Below are positions 27,712 to 37,800 of a stretch of DNA of 64,000 bases, one piece after another. Under the pieces are notes generated by a model, which was not told the DNA's origin, searched no databases, and saw only the letters and a list, made by a program, of their open reading frames with translations. Position 1 is the stretch's first letter; every line of letters begins with the position of its first letter. A program made the translations under genes and the position numbers. The DNA comes from Thiomicrospira microaerophila. GTDB taxonomy: Bacteria > Pseudomonadota > Gammaproteobacteria > Thiomicrospirales > Thiomicrospiraceae. Location of the stretch: positions 1 to 64,000 of the forward strand of contig NZ_JYNN01000014.1 in NCBI RefSeq assembly GCF_000934765.1. The letters are read 5' to 3'.

Positions 27712-28081
27712 CGACAATGCTTTACAATTAGTCAAGCAAGACCTCGAATTGCGCTCTAGCGAACTCGAAATCAACCGAGTTAGAGCTCAACAAGACGCTC
27801 AAACCAAGCAGCTAGAAATTAATCGCAATGCCGATATTGCTGACAAAAGCATTGCAGCCAACCTAGAGGTTGAGCGCGCAAGAAAGGATGCTTATGAGAA
27901 AACACTAAAAGCCAACCACCTTACCCTAAGAATCGGCATAGCCGCGCTAATCATATTCATTGTCGCCGCTTTCTACTTTGGTGAAAAAGACATGGTCACT
28001 GAAGTCTTTAAAACCATTGCAGCCATACTTGGTCCTGCCTTTGGTGCTTACTTCTATGGCAAAAGCAAAACAAACAACTAA
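27698..28081 (+). CDS. Small coiled-coil membrane protein (cassette gene 2)
   Basis: The 127-residue protein has a charged coiled-coil from about residue 8 to 75 (LELRSSELEINRVRAQQDAQ and so on). Two hydrophobic helices follow, about 81-98 (LRIGIAALIIFIVAAFYF) and 106-121 (VFKTIAAILGPAFGAYFYG). The ATG at 27698 has GAGG nearby; an upstream TTG at 27689 is less likely. Such tail-anchored coiled-coil proteins occur as small accessory or phage-linked genes. The function is unknown. Confidence 0.65.
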   Translation: MSTIDDNALQLVKQDLELRSSELEINRVRAQQDAQTKQLEINRNADIADKSIAANLEVERARKDAYEKTLKANHLTLRIGIAALIIFIVAAFYFGEKDMVTEVFKTIAAILGPAFGAYFYGKSKTNN

Positions 28082-28183
28082 CCCGCATATTTCATAAATT
28101 TCACGCGAATTTATGAATCGAGGAAAGCGAGGCTAAACCAGACTTTTTTTCGCTTCGACTGATTGAGTCCGACAGACTCCTAG
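28082..28183. repeat. Interspersed repeat element (~100 bp)
   Basis: This element contains the inverted repeat CATAAATTTCACGCGAATTTATG, then GAATCGAGGAAAGCGAGG, and ends GAGTCCGACAGACTCCTAG. Pieces recur at 12177-12250, 50001-50165 and 63-82. It immediately follows the stop codon of the coiled-coil membrane gene. Confidence 0.7.
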
Positions 28184-28189
28184 CAACAC

Positions 28190-28218
28190 AAAAATAAAAA
28201 CCCCCGGAAGAACGGGGC
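28190..28218 (-). terminator. Rho-independent terminator of lysS
   Basis: On the minus strand CCCCG, a 6-base loop and CGGGG are followed by GTTTTTATTTTT, 27 bases after the lysS stop codon. Confidence 0.7.
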
Positions 28219-28244
28219 TTCCTGATGGATAGTAAAAATAGGTT

Positions 28245-29753
28245 TTAGGCGTGACGCATATGCGGAAATAACAGAACATCCTTGATGCTGGCGGCATCGG
28301 TAAATAGCATTACTAAACGATCAATGCCTATACCCTGCCCAGCTGCGGGTGGCATACCGTGCTCTAATGCAGTGATAAAGTCCGCGTCATAATGCATCGC
28401 TTCGTCATCCCCTTCGTCTTTGGCGCGTACCTGTTCCATAAAGCGTTCGGCTTGGTCTTCGGCATCGTTTAGCTCGGAGAAGCCATTCGCCAATTCACGC
28501 CCACCGATAAATAATTCAAAACGATCGGTGACGAACGGATTGGCATCGTTACGGCGCGCCAAAGGCGATACTTCAGCCGGATATTCAGTGATAAAGGTCG
28601 GGTCCATCAAGCGATGTTCAACGGTTTCTTCAAAAATCTCGGTTTGGATTTTGCCTAAGCCATAGCCAGGACGAATATCAATTTTTAACTTTTCCGCTAG
28701 GCTGATGCAGTATTCGATGTCATCAAGGTCTTCAGCCTTGACGCCCTCGTTATACAAGGCAATCGAGTCTTTCAGCGTAATACGTGCAAACGGCTTGTCA
28801 AAATGGAACACCTGACCTTGGTAAGGCACTTCACCCGAACCGAGCACCATCTGGGCGAGTTCTTTGAACATGTCTTCAGTGTAATCCATCATGTCGATGT
28901 AATCGGCATAGGCTTCGTAAAACTCAACCATGGTGAATTCTGGATTATGACGGGTGGATAAGCCTTCGTTACGGAAGTTACGGTTAATCTCAAACACCTT
29001 TTCAAAGCCACCGACTAACAAACGCTTTAAATATAATTCCGGTGCGATTCGCAAAAACAATGGCATATCCAACGCATTATGATGGGTCACAAACGGCTTG
29101 GCGGCCGCACCACCCGGAATAACGTGCATCATCGGGGTTTCCACTTCCATAAAGCCTTTGCGCACAAAAAACTCACGCATACCCTGAATCACTTTTGAGC
29201 GGGTTTCAAAGGTTTTACGGCTTTGTTCTGACATAATCAAGTCAAGATAACGCTGACGATAACGCACTTCCTGATCTTGTAAACCGTGGAATTTATCAGG
29301 CAACGGGCGCAAGGCTTTAGTAATGAGTTCAATTGATTCCACATGAATCGACAACTCATCAGTATTGGTTTTAAATAAATAGCCAGTGACTCCGACAATA
29401 TCACCCAAGTCCCATTTTTTAAACTGCTCGTTGTAAAACCCTTCAGGTAACTCATCACGTGTTACATAAGCTTGAATACGGCCTGACATGTCTTGCAAGG
29501 TAGCAAAGCTGGCTTTACCCATAATACGGCGGGTCATCATTCGACCAGCGACCTTGACGCGTACTGGCTGCATTTCAGCCAATTCTTCTTTAGTTTTAGT
29601 GGCGTATTCGTTTTGCAAATCCATCGCTAAAACGTCACGGCGGAAGGTGTTGGGGTAGGCCTGACCGATTTTACGCAAGCCGTCTAGTTTGGCACGTCGT
29701 TCAGCAATAATTTTGTTTTCATCGATTTCTGGAGTGGTGTTTTGGTCTGACAT
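28245..29753 (-). CDS. lysS: Lysyl-tRNA synthetase (class II)
   Basis: The 502-residue enzyme charges tRNA-Lys. It has an N-terminal OB-fold anticodon domain ([25 protein letters not shown]), motif 1 ([16 protein letters not shown]), motif 2 ([32 protein letters not shown]) and motif 3 ([20 protein letters not shown]). The length matches E. coli. It follows prfB by 20 bases on the same strand, the classic prfB-lysS operon. Confidence 0.97.
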   Translation of the reverse strand: MSDQNTTPEIDENKIIAERRAKLDGLRKIGQAYPNTFRRDVLAMDLQNEYATKTKEELAEMQPVRVKVAGRMMTRRIMGKASFATLQDMSGRIQAYVTRDELPEGFYNEQFKKWDLGDIVGVTGYLFKTNTDELSIHVESIELITKALRPLPDKFHGLQDQEVRYRQRYLDLIMSEQSRKTFETRSKVIQGMREFFVRKGFMEVETPMMHVIPGGAAAKPFVTHHNALDMPLFLRIAPELYLKRLLVGGFEKVFEINRNFRNEGLSTRHNPEFTMVEFYEAYADYIDMMDYTEDMFKELAQMVLGSGEVPYQGQVFHFDKPFARITLKDSIALYNEGVKAEDLDDIEYCISLAEKLKIDIRPGYGLGKIQTEIFEETVEHRLMDPTFITEYPAEVSPLARRNDANPFVTDRFELFIGGRELANGFSELNDAEDQAERFMEQVRAKDEGDDEAMHYDADFITALEHGMPPAAGQGIGIDRLVMLFTDAASIKDVLLFPHMRHA

Positions 29754-29773
29754 CTTGGTTCCTATTAACTTAA

Positions 29774-30869
29774 TTACAAGCCTGCTTTCAAACTTGCTTC
29801 AATAAACTGATCTAAATCGCCATCAAGAACGGCGGCGGTATTGCCGGTTTCAACGCTGGTGCGCAAATCTTTTATCCGCCCTGAATCCAACACATAAGAG
29901 CGGATTTGGCTACCCCACCCTATGTCTGATTTTGAATCCTCTAGCGTTTGTTTTTCGCTGTTACGTTTATGCATTTCGAGTTCATATAACTTGGCGCGTA
30001 ACTGCTTAAACGCTTCATCTTTGTTCTGATGTTGTGAGCGGCCATTTTGGCATTGCACCACGGTATTGGTTGGCAAATGGGTGATGCGCACAGCCGATTC
30101 GGTTTTGTTAACGTGCTGCCCACCGGCGCCACTGGCACGATAGACGTCAATGCGTAAATCCGCAGGGTTGATGTCAATCTCAACATTATCATCGACCTCC
30201 GGTGAAATAAACACCGATGCAAATGAGGTATGACGACGATTGCCTGAATCAAATGGCGACTTTCTGACCAAGCGATGCACACCCGTTTCAGTTCGCATCC
30301 AACCATAAGCATAATCACCAACCACATGAATCGTCGCGCCTTTAATCCCGGCCACCTCACCATCGGATACTTCTAGAACCTCGGCCTTAAAGCCCTTAGC
30401 TTCAATCCAACGCAAATACATCCGCAACAGCATACTCGCCCAGTCTTGCGCTTCGGTGCCACCTGAACCCGATTGGATTTCAAGGTAGGCATTATTGGCA
30501 TCCATTTCGCCTGAGAACATGCGTTGAAACTCAAGTTCATCAAGCTTTTTCTGCAAATCGGCCAATTCGGCTTCGACTTCCTCAACCATCGCTTCATCGT
30601 TATCGGCCTCGGCCATTTCCAGCAACTCCTTACAGGCATCCAAACCGCCCGCTAAATCATCAAGCGTGCCGACAATTTTATCTAGCTGAACTTTTTCTTT
30701 ACCCAGGGCTTGTGCGCGCTCAGGATTATCCCAAATTTTGGGATCTTCTAACTCACGCCCTACTTCAACAAGCCGCTCGGATTTGATTTCATAGTCAAAG
30801 ATACCCCCTAAGCACCAGGCTGCGGGCAGCGTAATCTTCAATTCGATTATAAATTGGGTTTAATTCCAT
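29774..30869 (-). CDS. prfB: Peptide chain release factor 2 (with programmed +1 frameshift)
   Basis: RF2 recognises UAA and UGA stops and releases the nascent chain. The gene starts at ATG 30869 and reads 24 codons ([20 protein letters not shown] then RGYL) to an in-frame TGA at 30795-30797. A +1 shift at CTT-T continues as DYEIKSERL to the end at 29774, giving 364 residues. The release motif GAGGQHVN and anticodon-like SPF (KSPFDSG) are present. The shift autoregulates RF2: low RF2 lets the ribosome slip. A simple open frame starting at 30841 misses the true N-terminus. It is followed by lysS. Confidence 0.97.
30794..30809 (-). promoter_or_regulatory. prfB recoding site
   Basis: The minus-strand sequence AGGGGGTATCTTTGAC contains the internal Shine-Dalgarno-like AGGGGG, the slippery CTT, the UGA stop and the following C. 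It matches the E. coli prfB frameshift site AGGGGGTATCTTTGAC base for base. Confidence 0.97.
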
Positions 30870-31023
30870 GGCTTTTCACATCAAAATTTAAAGCGCGAAT
30901 CATAGCACTTTTCAGCGATTTTGTCCTAAAGGTTTGCACCTAAACAGCCGATAACCTAATCAAGATAATATAAAAAGATAACGATTATTCTAAAATCGAA
31001 TCACCAAAACAGGAGAGTTCCCC

Positions 31024-31671
31024 ATGCCCATTCAATCCATCGATGGCAGCGCGAGTGCCTATCAGCGCAATGCACCAATAGAAAACCAAAACAAGGCTGA
31101 AAACAAAGTAGAAAATAAAACCCAAAATAGCCAAGATAAACAACCAGGCCTGGTTGTTGAAGTCGGCGGTATTGAACAACACGCCTCGAAAGAAACGATG
31201 AAAATTCAAGCGCAAGCCAGCATTATCCAGCATCTATTTGGCGAAGGCGCGCCCAAGGATCAAAATGCGTTAAAAATTCTATTTCAAGAAGCGATTGATC
31301 AAATCAATCACGCGCTTGAAGCCGACTTGGGGCCTAACGCGATTAGCGCAGAAAAACTCGCCGAACAAGGTGGCATGGATTATTGGTCGCCGGAAAACAC
31401 CGCGGGACGTATTGTGCAAGGCACCACGGCTTTTTTTGAAGCCTACCAAAAATCCAACCCAAACCTTGAAGGAGAAGCCCTGCTCGATAAGTTTTTAACC
31501 GTGATTGGCGGCGGGATTGAATCGGGTTTTAAAGATGCCACCGACATGCTCAAGGGGTTTGGCGTGTATGAAGGCTCAGTAAAAGACAATGCCGAAAAAA
31601 CCTATGACCTAGTACAAAAAGGCCTGCAAGAGTTTAGAGAACAACAGATGGAAAAAATGGGATTAGCTTAA
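31024..31671 (+). CDS. DUF5610-type protein
   Basis: The 215-residue protein has a disordered N-terminus rich in Asn, Lys and Gln (about 1-45) and a helical domain (about 55-215). The domain contains the lines GGMDYWSPENTAGRIVQGTTAFFEAY and GGGIESGFKDATDML, typical of DUF5610. No signal peptide is seen. The function is unknown. The palindrome AACCAGGCCTGGTT at 31142-31155 lies in the disordered-to-domain junction and encodes QPGLVV. GGAGAGTTCCCC precedes the ATG, so GGAG is suitably placed. It is divergent from prfB. Confidence 0.7.
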   Translation: MPIQSIDGSASAYQRNAPIENQNKAENKVENKTQNSQDKQPGLVVEVGGIEQHASKETMKIQAQASIIQHLFGEGAPKDQNALKILFQEAIDQINHALEADLGPNAISAEKLAEQGGMDYWSPENTAGRIVQGTTAFFEAYQKSNPNLEGEALLDKFLTVIGGGIESGFKDATDMLKGFGVYEGSVKDNAEKTYDLVQKGLQEFREQQMEKMGLA

Positions 31672-31716
31672 CCCAGACAGGGCAAACGCATCTAAAGTAA
31701 ATAGCTTACAATCAGA

Positions 31717-31744
31717 TCTCGCTCCCACGTTGAACGTGGGAGCG
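31717..31744. repeat. REP-like palindrome (S-form)
   Basis: GCTCCCACG, a short loop and CGTGGGAGC form the stem of a repetitive extragenic palindrome, followed by a second related one at 31791-31818. Relatives occur at 40969-40995 and 41092-41119. Confidence 0.8.
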
Positions 31745-31790
31745 CCTTGGACTTGGGTTTAAGCGCTGTTTCATAGGTTAAATCGGGCTG

Positions 31791-31818
31791 CATTCCCACG
31801 CAAAGCGTGGGAACGAGG
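31791..31818. repeat. REP-like palindrome (N-form)
   Basis: ATTCCCACGCAAAGCGTGGGAA followed by CGAGG is the partner palindrome of 31717-31744. Pairs of inverted REP units are typical of BIME-type repeats. No REP-associated transposase (RAYT) gene is present in this window. Confidence 0.8.
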
Positions 31819-31837
31819 TTAATCATGCCTATCGCTA

Positions 31838-31870
31838 TGATTTTTTTATTATTTAGATGCGTTTGCCCTG
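31838..31870 (-). repeat. Repeat forming the 3' end of rfbD
   Basis: CAGGGCAAACGCATCTAA (last codons and stop of rfbD) followed by ATAATAAAAAAATCA is closely matched at 46866-46899. The first half also recurs in opposite orientation at about 31679-31697. The stop region of rfbD is therefore made of, or was copied from, an interspersed repeat. Confidence 0.7.
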
Positions 31871-32776
31871 ATACAGCAAACACCTGGCTAAACTTTCACG
31901 CCAATGAGGAATCTGCAGTCCATAAGCCTGCTTAATGCGGGCTTTGCTCAGTAAACTGTAACCAGGACGCTGTGCCGGCGTTGGATAAGCCAGGCTTTCA
32001 ATAGGCTGTAGGCGGCATGGAATGGCGGCCATTTCAAAAACAGCCTGCGCAAAGTCATACCATGAGCAGACACCTTCATTGGTATAGTGAAAAATCGACA
32101 CGTTTTTATCAGTGCGTTTTTCAGACTGTAAACCCTCTAGGCTTGAACCAACAAGCTCCGCATTCAACATCACTAGAATCGCCGCCGCTAAATCGGGCGC
32201 ATAGGTTGGCGTGCCGATTTGATCATAAATCACGTTTAATTCATCACGCTGTCTGCCCAGCTTCAACATAGTGTTCACAAAGTTGTGCCCGTATTTTGTA
32301 TAAACCCAACTGGTGCGCACAATCAAGGCGCTCGGGTTGGCGGCGATAATCGCCCGTTCGCCATCTCGTTTTGTTTGTCCATACAGATTAATCGGACAGG
32401 TTTGTGCCGCCTCATCATAAGGTTGAGAGGCGCGCCCATCAAACACATAATCGGTACTTAGATAAATCAACAAGGCATTTTGCTCTTTAGCTAACTTCGC
32501 GATATGGGCAACAGCCAGATGATTAATCTGGTTTGCCAATGCGGGCTCTGATTCAGCTTTATCAACCGCCGTGTAAGCGGCACAATGAATAATGGCATCA
32601 AAAACCTGTGCCGAAAAAAATAACTTAATGGTGTCATCACTCGCCAAATCGAACTGCTCACGCCCCGCAAAATAAAACGCAAACTGCGGATAATTTTGTG
32701 CCATCGCCTTCAGGCTTTGACCCACCTGCCCATTTTCACCGGTTACCAGAACACGCTTTGGGATAGGCTTAAGCAT
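31853..32776 (-). CDS. rfbD: dTDP-4-dehydrorhamnose reductase
   Basis: RfbD reduces dTDP-4-keto-L-rhamnose to dTDP-L-rhamnose for cell-surface polysaccharide. The 307-residue protein has the Rossmann motif VLVTGENGQVGQSL, IHCAAYTAVDKAES, the YGQTKRDGE catalytic Tyr/Lys pair (IYLSTDYVFDG upstream) and the C-terminal RPGYSLLSKARIKQAYG. ATG 32776 overlaps the stop of rfbC by 8 bases; the TTG further up is unlikely. The rfbA and rfbB partners are not in this window. Confidence 0.95.
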   Translation of the reverse strand: MLKPIPKRVLVTGENGQVGQSLKAMAQNYPQFAFYFAGREQFDLASDDTIKLFFSAQVFDAIIHCAAYTAVDKAESEPALANQINHLAVAHIAKLAKEQNALLIYLSTDYVFDGRASQPYDEAAQTCPINLYGQTKRDGERAIIAANPSALIVRTSWVYTKYGHNFVNTMLKLGRQRDELNVIYDQIGTPTYAPDLAAAILVMLNAELVGSSLEGLQSEKRTDKNVSIFHYTNEGVCSWYDFAQAVFEMAAIPCRLQPIESLAYPTPAQRPGYSLLSKARIKQAYGLQIPHWRESLARCLLYQGKRI

Positions 32777-33353
32777 ACAAATCCAAATCAATGTTAAATC
32801 GAGCCGATTCGGCTGAGATATCCACCAGGCCTGGTTGGTTTTGATCTTTTGCTGAAACCTTTAAATCTGATTTTGGATATGACCAGTCTATCGCTAAACT
32901 CGCGTCATCAAACGCCAACCCGCGCTCATGCGCCGCCGAGTAATAGTTGTCTACCTTATAAGCAAAGGTCGCCTTATCGCTTAGCACCACAAAACCATGC
33001 GCAAATCCACGCGGAATATACAACTGATGTTTATTACGATCATTTAACACTACCGCGACATGCTGACCAAAGGTTGGACTGTTTTGACGAATATCGACCG
33101 ATACATCCAACACCTCGCCCGCGATTACACGCACCAACTTGCTCTGCGCAAACGGGGGTAATTGAAAGTGCAAGCCTCGCAACACCCCTTTAACAGATTG
33201 CGACTCATTGTCTTGACAAAAATTCACCGCATAGCCCAATGCTTGCTCAAGAGCATCTTGACGAAACGTTTCCATTAAATACCCTCGCGTATCGGCATGC
33301 ACCTGTGGCTCAATAAGTACCAGACCCGCTAGCGTTTGAGGACTAAACTTCAC
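32769..33353 (-). CDS. rfbC: dTDP-4-dehydrorhamnose 3,5-epimerase
   Basis: RfbC converts dTDP-4-keto-6-deoxyglucose to the L-rhamno form. The 194-residue cupin protein has DTRGYLMETFRQDA, QDNESQSVKGVLRGLHFQLP with the catalytic His, VSVDIRQNSPTFGQ, and the IPRGFAHGFVVLSD motif. Other family members begin just before LIEPQVHADTRG, so the GTG at 33353 (VKFSPQTLAG) is chosen over a long N-terminal extension reaching 33434. It overlaps birA by 11 bases. The palindrome CCAGGCCTGG at 32825 encodes QPGLV. Confidence 0.93.
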   Translation of the reverse strand: MKFSPQTLAGLVLIEPQVHADTRGYLMETFRQDALEQALGYAVNFCQDNESQSVKGVLRGLHFQLPPFAQSKLVRVIAGEVLDVSVDIRQNSPTFGQHVAVVLNDRNKHQLYIPRGFAHGFVVLSDKATFAYKVDNYYSAAHERGLAFDDASLAIDWSYPKSDLKVSAKDQNQPGLVDISAESARFNIDLDLYA

Positions 33354-34092
33354 TCGACACCCGCCGCTTACGCAAAGACTTCTGTGCAGAAACCAGTTTA
33401 ACGAGCCCCGTCGAAGCCTGCAACATCGCCTCACCCTTTGGCGAAATGCCTTGATAAATAACAGGTTCTCTTCCTGCTTGATGACACACTAAATCAACCG
33501 ATTCACCGAGTGCAAAAAAATCATACTGCCGCCAGTAATCACCATCAAAATGCGCAAAGCCACTCAAACTCAAACGCTTAATCAGCGCTAACACAACCTC
33601 TTCAGAATTAAACGCGTCCACCCCCCCGGCCCCGATGGCTAACTGTTCGGGTGCCAAGGGTAAACGATTAACTCCAATACCTATTACCAAACAAACCTGC
33701 CCAGTTTTATCCTTGTCCACTTCAATCAAAATACCCGATACTTTACCTTGTTGATTATAAAGATCATTAGGCCATTTCAGCCACAAACGCGATGGCGTGC
33801 ATTCACATAACGCCTGATGCAAGGCAACGGCAACCTGCAAACTCAAGTGAGGCGCGATAACGTGAGAGCTCATCGGCCAAGCCATAGAAAAAATGCAAGC
33901 ATGCGCATTGGTCAACCACACGGCCTGACGCTGCCCATAACCTGCCGTTTGCCGCTGTGTAAGACACACCAGCGGACGTACAAGCCTATGCATTTTTATA
34001 TAACGCTTTAAAAAAGTACTAGTAGAATCCACTTCATCTAGCTTAATCCAATCACACGTTGGCCTACTCAACACGTTTCGCACAACCTTCAT
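33343..34092 (-). CDS. birA: Biotin--[acetyl-CoA-carboxylase] ligase
   Basis: BirA activates biotin with ATP and attaches it to the biotin carrier protein. The 249-residue product has DEVDSTSTFLK, TAGYGQRQAVW in place of the common GRGRRGR-type loop, WLKWPNDLYNQQGKVSGILIE (KWPND and KxxGIL), and GIGVN. The N-terminal helix-turn-helix of the bifunctional E. coli repressor is absent, so it is a monofunctional ligase. The reading frame begins inside the end of the YgjP-like gene (29-base overlap), an unusual join that may date from insertion of the restriction island. Confidence 0.9.
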   Translation of the reverse strand: MKVVRNVLSRPTCDWIKLDEVDSTSTFLKRYIKMHRLVRPLVCLTQRQTAGYGQRQAVWLTNAHACIFSMAWPMSSHVIAPHLSLQVAVALHQALCECTPSRLWLKWPNDLYNQQGKVSGILIEVDKDKTGQVCLVIGIGVNRLPLAPEQLAIGAGGVDAFNSEEVVLALIKRLSLSGFAHFDGDYWRQYDFFALGESVDLVCHQAGREPVIYQGISPKGEAMLQASTGLVKLVSAQKSLRKRRVSSEV

Positions 34093-34810
34093 CCATCACC
34101 CTCAAATATGAACGGTTAAGACGCTGTTTAACCTCTTGCCAATTCGGTAAATATTGATCCATATACGCTTTGAAACGGTCGCTGTGCTTTCTTTCTAGCA
34201 AATGCACCAATTCATGCACCAAAATATACTCCAAGCACTCCGGCGGCTTTTTTGCCAATTCCAAATTCAACAGAATCCGCTTGTTTTCGATATGGCAACT
34301 GCCCCACTGGGTTTTCATTTTTTGCACCCGCCAATCCGCCAGCGTCACGCCCAATTTCGGCAACCATTTTTCCAATAACACCGGGATACGTTGTTTCAAC
34401 TCGGCACGATAATAGTCTTCCAGCACCCGCAAGCGATTTTCAGTTGATGTATTGGGCGAAACCCGCAACACCAACTTGCTCAATCCCTTCACCTCAAGAC
34501 CGTGCCGACCGTGTTGCTCGATCACGTCTAAACGATAACGCTGTCCCCATAAATAATGGCTTTCGCCGTTCACCATTTGACGTGCTGATTGTCGGGGCTG
34601 ATTGATAAAACTCTGCTTTTGTTTTTTGATCCAAGGAATGCGTTTTATCACCGCCATCCGAATCGCCGTGTCGGTCATTTTCTCCGGCGCGGAGACGCGA
34701 ATGCGTCCATCCGGCGGTAACACACTGATATGCAAATTCTTAATTGCCTTACGATTCAAGGTTAAAGCCAAACTGCCAATCACTAAATCACTGCTACTCA
34801 CACTCGTCAC
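34064..34810 (-). CDS. YgjP-like zinc metallopeptidase (DUF45)
   Basis: The 248-residue protein has the DUF45/YgjP signature: MKTQWGSCHIENKRILLNLELAKKP and the zinc site HELVHLLERKHSDRF (HExxH plus a downstream His). Such peptidases resemble SprT-type proteases and are often found beside type I restriction genes. It is the distal gene of the hsdR transcript, and its ATG is directly after the hsdR stop. A role in clearing the restriction enzyme is possible but untested. Confidence 0.85.
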   Translation of the reverse strand: MTSVSSSDLVIGSLALTLNRKAIKNLHISVLPPDGRIRVSAPEKMTDTAIRMAVIKRIPWIKKQKQSFINQPRQSARQMVNGESHYLWGQRYRLDVIEQHGRHGLEVKGLSKLVLRVSPNTSTENRLRVLEDYYRAELKQRIPVLLEKWLPKLGVTLADWRVQKMKTQWGSCHIENKRILLNLELAKKPPECLEYILVHELVHLLERKHSDRFKAYMDQYLPNWQEVKQRLNRSYLRVMDEGCAKRVE

Positions 34811-37800
34811 CTAATGATATTCCTTTTGCGCCTTCACCAAATCCATCACTCGCGCAATATCCAAATCATAGCCACCCGCTTCCTCCCGAATCGCATTCGC
34901 CAACTCACGCTCTTTAAAGCGGTCGCCCACCCAATCGGCTTTTTTTGTGTAACGAATGGCCGCGTCCAGCTTTGTGACCAGCACTTCATCCTGCCCAAAG
35001 TTATCATACAGCGCACGTTTTGCGTCTGAATCCACCGAACTGGGGTAGGGATGATCGGCAGAGGCTTGCGGTTTTAAAACCTGCTTGGCAAGCTGACGGA
35101 TTTTCTCCAAATAATCTTGGTAATCGATTGACTGCTGGCGACGCTGTTGAATCAATTCATCCAACAACACCGACATCTGTTCGTAGTAACGCGGATTCAC
35201 CGGGTTTTCATCAACAATTTTTCTGCGCACGTTGTTTTCAATCGTTTCCGCCATCGCCTCCTTTCCTTGCAGGCCTGGTGGTAACGCCTCAACTAACGCA
35301 TCCGTGCCTTTTTCAACGACAAACTCAATCATGCCCAACTCTTCGAAGTCGATAATCCTTTCGCTGTCATCGGCACGAATGTACATATCTAATAGATGGC
35401 GCATCGCGGGTTCAAACCGCTTCATCTCGACCAAATCACCGCTGGCCAGCTTGATCTCATCGCGCACTTTTTCAAAATGCATCACGTCTTGTTTAATCTG
35501 CTCAATTTCCGCAGGCGTAAAACCGGCGGCGGGCATTTCATTCGCCACATTCGCATAGGCTCTGAGTAGCTTGGCAACCAACTGATACAAACTTAAGCGC
35601 AAGGCTTCTTTTTCAGTAATCGCATCTTGAGTTGCATCAGCCGGTGCAACAAAATAATGAAGATAATCCGCGGTATCTCTTGGCGCTCTCACCGGCTCGC
35701 ACAAGCTCTTGACCATTTCTAACGCATCCTCAAGATCCTTACGCGCCTCTTCCAAGCGGTTTTTCAACAAGCCTTTAACATCGTCCTGATCGTAATCGGC
35801 AAACGCGCCCACCGTGTAATCGCTGATCGCCTTATCCAACGAACGAAACAAATCCTTGTAATCAACAATATAGCCGTATTCCTTATCATCGCCATCCAAC
35901 CGATTCACTCGGCAAATCGCTTGAAAAAGATTATGGTCGGCCATTTGTTTATCAATATACAAATAGGTCGCTGAGGGCGCATCAAAACCGGTTAACAACT
36001 TATCCACCACAATCAACAGCCGCATTTGACCCGGCTCTTTGATAAAACGCTGTTTAACAACCTTTTCAAACTCTTCAACCCGCTTAGCGGCTTCCTCCTC
36101 CGGTTGCTCAAAATAATCCGCCAGCATCTTGCGATACAAATCGTATTTGAACAGCTTTTCGGTTAACCCCTCGCCGGTTTCCTCACCCTTAATATCCGCC
36201 GCACTGGGTTTGTAGCTGGTGACAATCGCACACTTACCCGCCAGATCCGTTTGGCTAAATAGCTCATAGGCTTTGCAGGCCTGGTAAACACTGGCGCACA
36301 CCAACATCGCGTTACCACCGCCATCCTTCAGCCGAGACTTGATTTCCATATCCAACAAAATATCCGCGACAATTTTTTCTAATCGCGCCTTGCTCGACAA
36401 CAACTTCTGCATCGAACCCCATTTCTGCTTAATCTGCATTTTACCCAAGTTCGATAAACCGCGTGTTTTGGCCTCAAACCACTCATCCACTTTCTTTTGC
36501 GAACTGATATGCTGATCAATATCGCGTGCTTCATAACGCAAATCCAACACCACACCATCGGCCACCGCTTCATCAAACTTATAGGTGTGGATATAACGCC
36601 CAAACACCTCCACCGATTTTTTCTTATCCTTTTTCAACAGGGGCGTACCGGTAAAGCCCAAAAACAGCGCATTCGGCAGAATCGACTTCATCGCCTCGTG
36701 CAACTTGCCGGACTGGGTGCGATGACACTCATCGACAAACACAAACAGATTGCCTTTTGGCACAAAATCCGATGGCAAACTCGCTTGCAGTTCAACAATA
36801 AACTCCTGCGTTGGCCGATCATTTTCTTCATCTTCTGTGGAGCGTCCAAACTTATGCACCAACGAACACAATAACCAAGGATTGGGCTCGTTCAAGGTGT
36901 TAATCAAATCTGCACCGCTGGTGGTGCGATAAATCGCCTCATCCACCCCGTTAAACACCTTTTCGATTTGCTCATCCAATTCGGTGCGGTCGGTCACCAA
37001 CAACACCCGCGCATTCGGCACATTTTCCCGAATCCACTTCGCCAACCACACCATCGTTAAGCTTTTGCCTGAGCCTTGGGTATGCCAAATAATACCGCCT
37101 TCACGCCGCGCAATAAAACGTTTGGCCTCGTTGATGCCAAAGAATTGATTGTGGCGGCAGGTCTTTTTCGTCCCCGCATCAAACACCATAAAATCGTGGA
37201 TAATCTGCAAAAAGCGTTGTTTAGAACAAACACAGCTTAAATGAAAATCCAGCAAAAACGCATAGGGGTTCTCAACCGGCTCTTTCCATTCTAGGTAATA
37301 CTTCTCCTTTGTTTGGATCACGCCATAACGCAAACCTTGGGTATCGTTACCGGCCATCACTAATTGCTGGGTGGTAAAGAAACTGCGGATAAAGTCTTTT
37401 TTCTGATTATCTAGGTTTTGATGAATACCCTTCGTCACCGACACCGACGAACGCTTCAACTCCAGCACACCCAACGCAATCCCATTCACATACAGCACAA
37501 TATCCGGGCGCTTTTTGTGCTCACCTTGAATCGACACCTCTTCCGCAATCGCAAAATCATTAGCTTCTGGGTTTTCCCAGTCAATCAACCAAACCGTTTG
37601 GTTCTGCTCCCCTGCACCTTCTTTGTCTTTAATCCCATAACGCAGCAGTTGATAAACATCTTTATTAGCGTAATAGAGATTTTTGCCCTCGCCCAAGGCG
37701 GCGGCCTTATCCAGCTGGCGTAATGCCCGCGTAATCAACGCATCCGACACGCCACGACCCCGCAACCAGTCGGTCACCAGGCCTGGTTCAATATTGCGGT

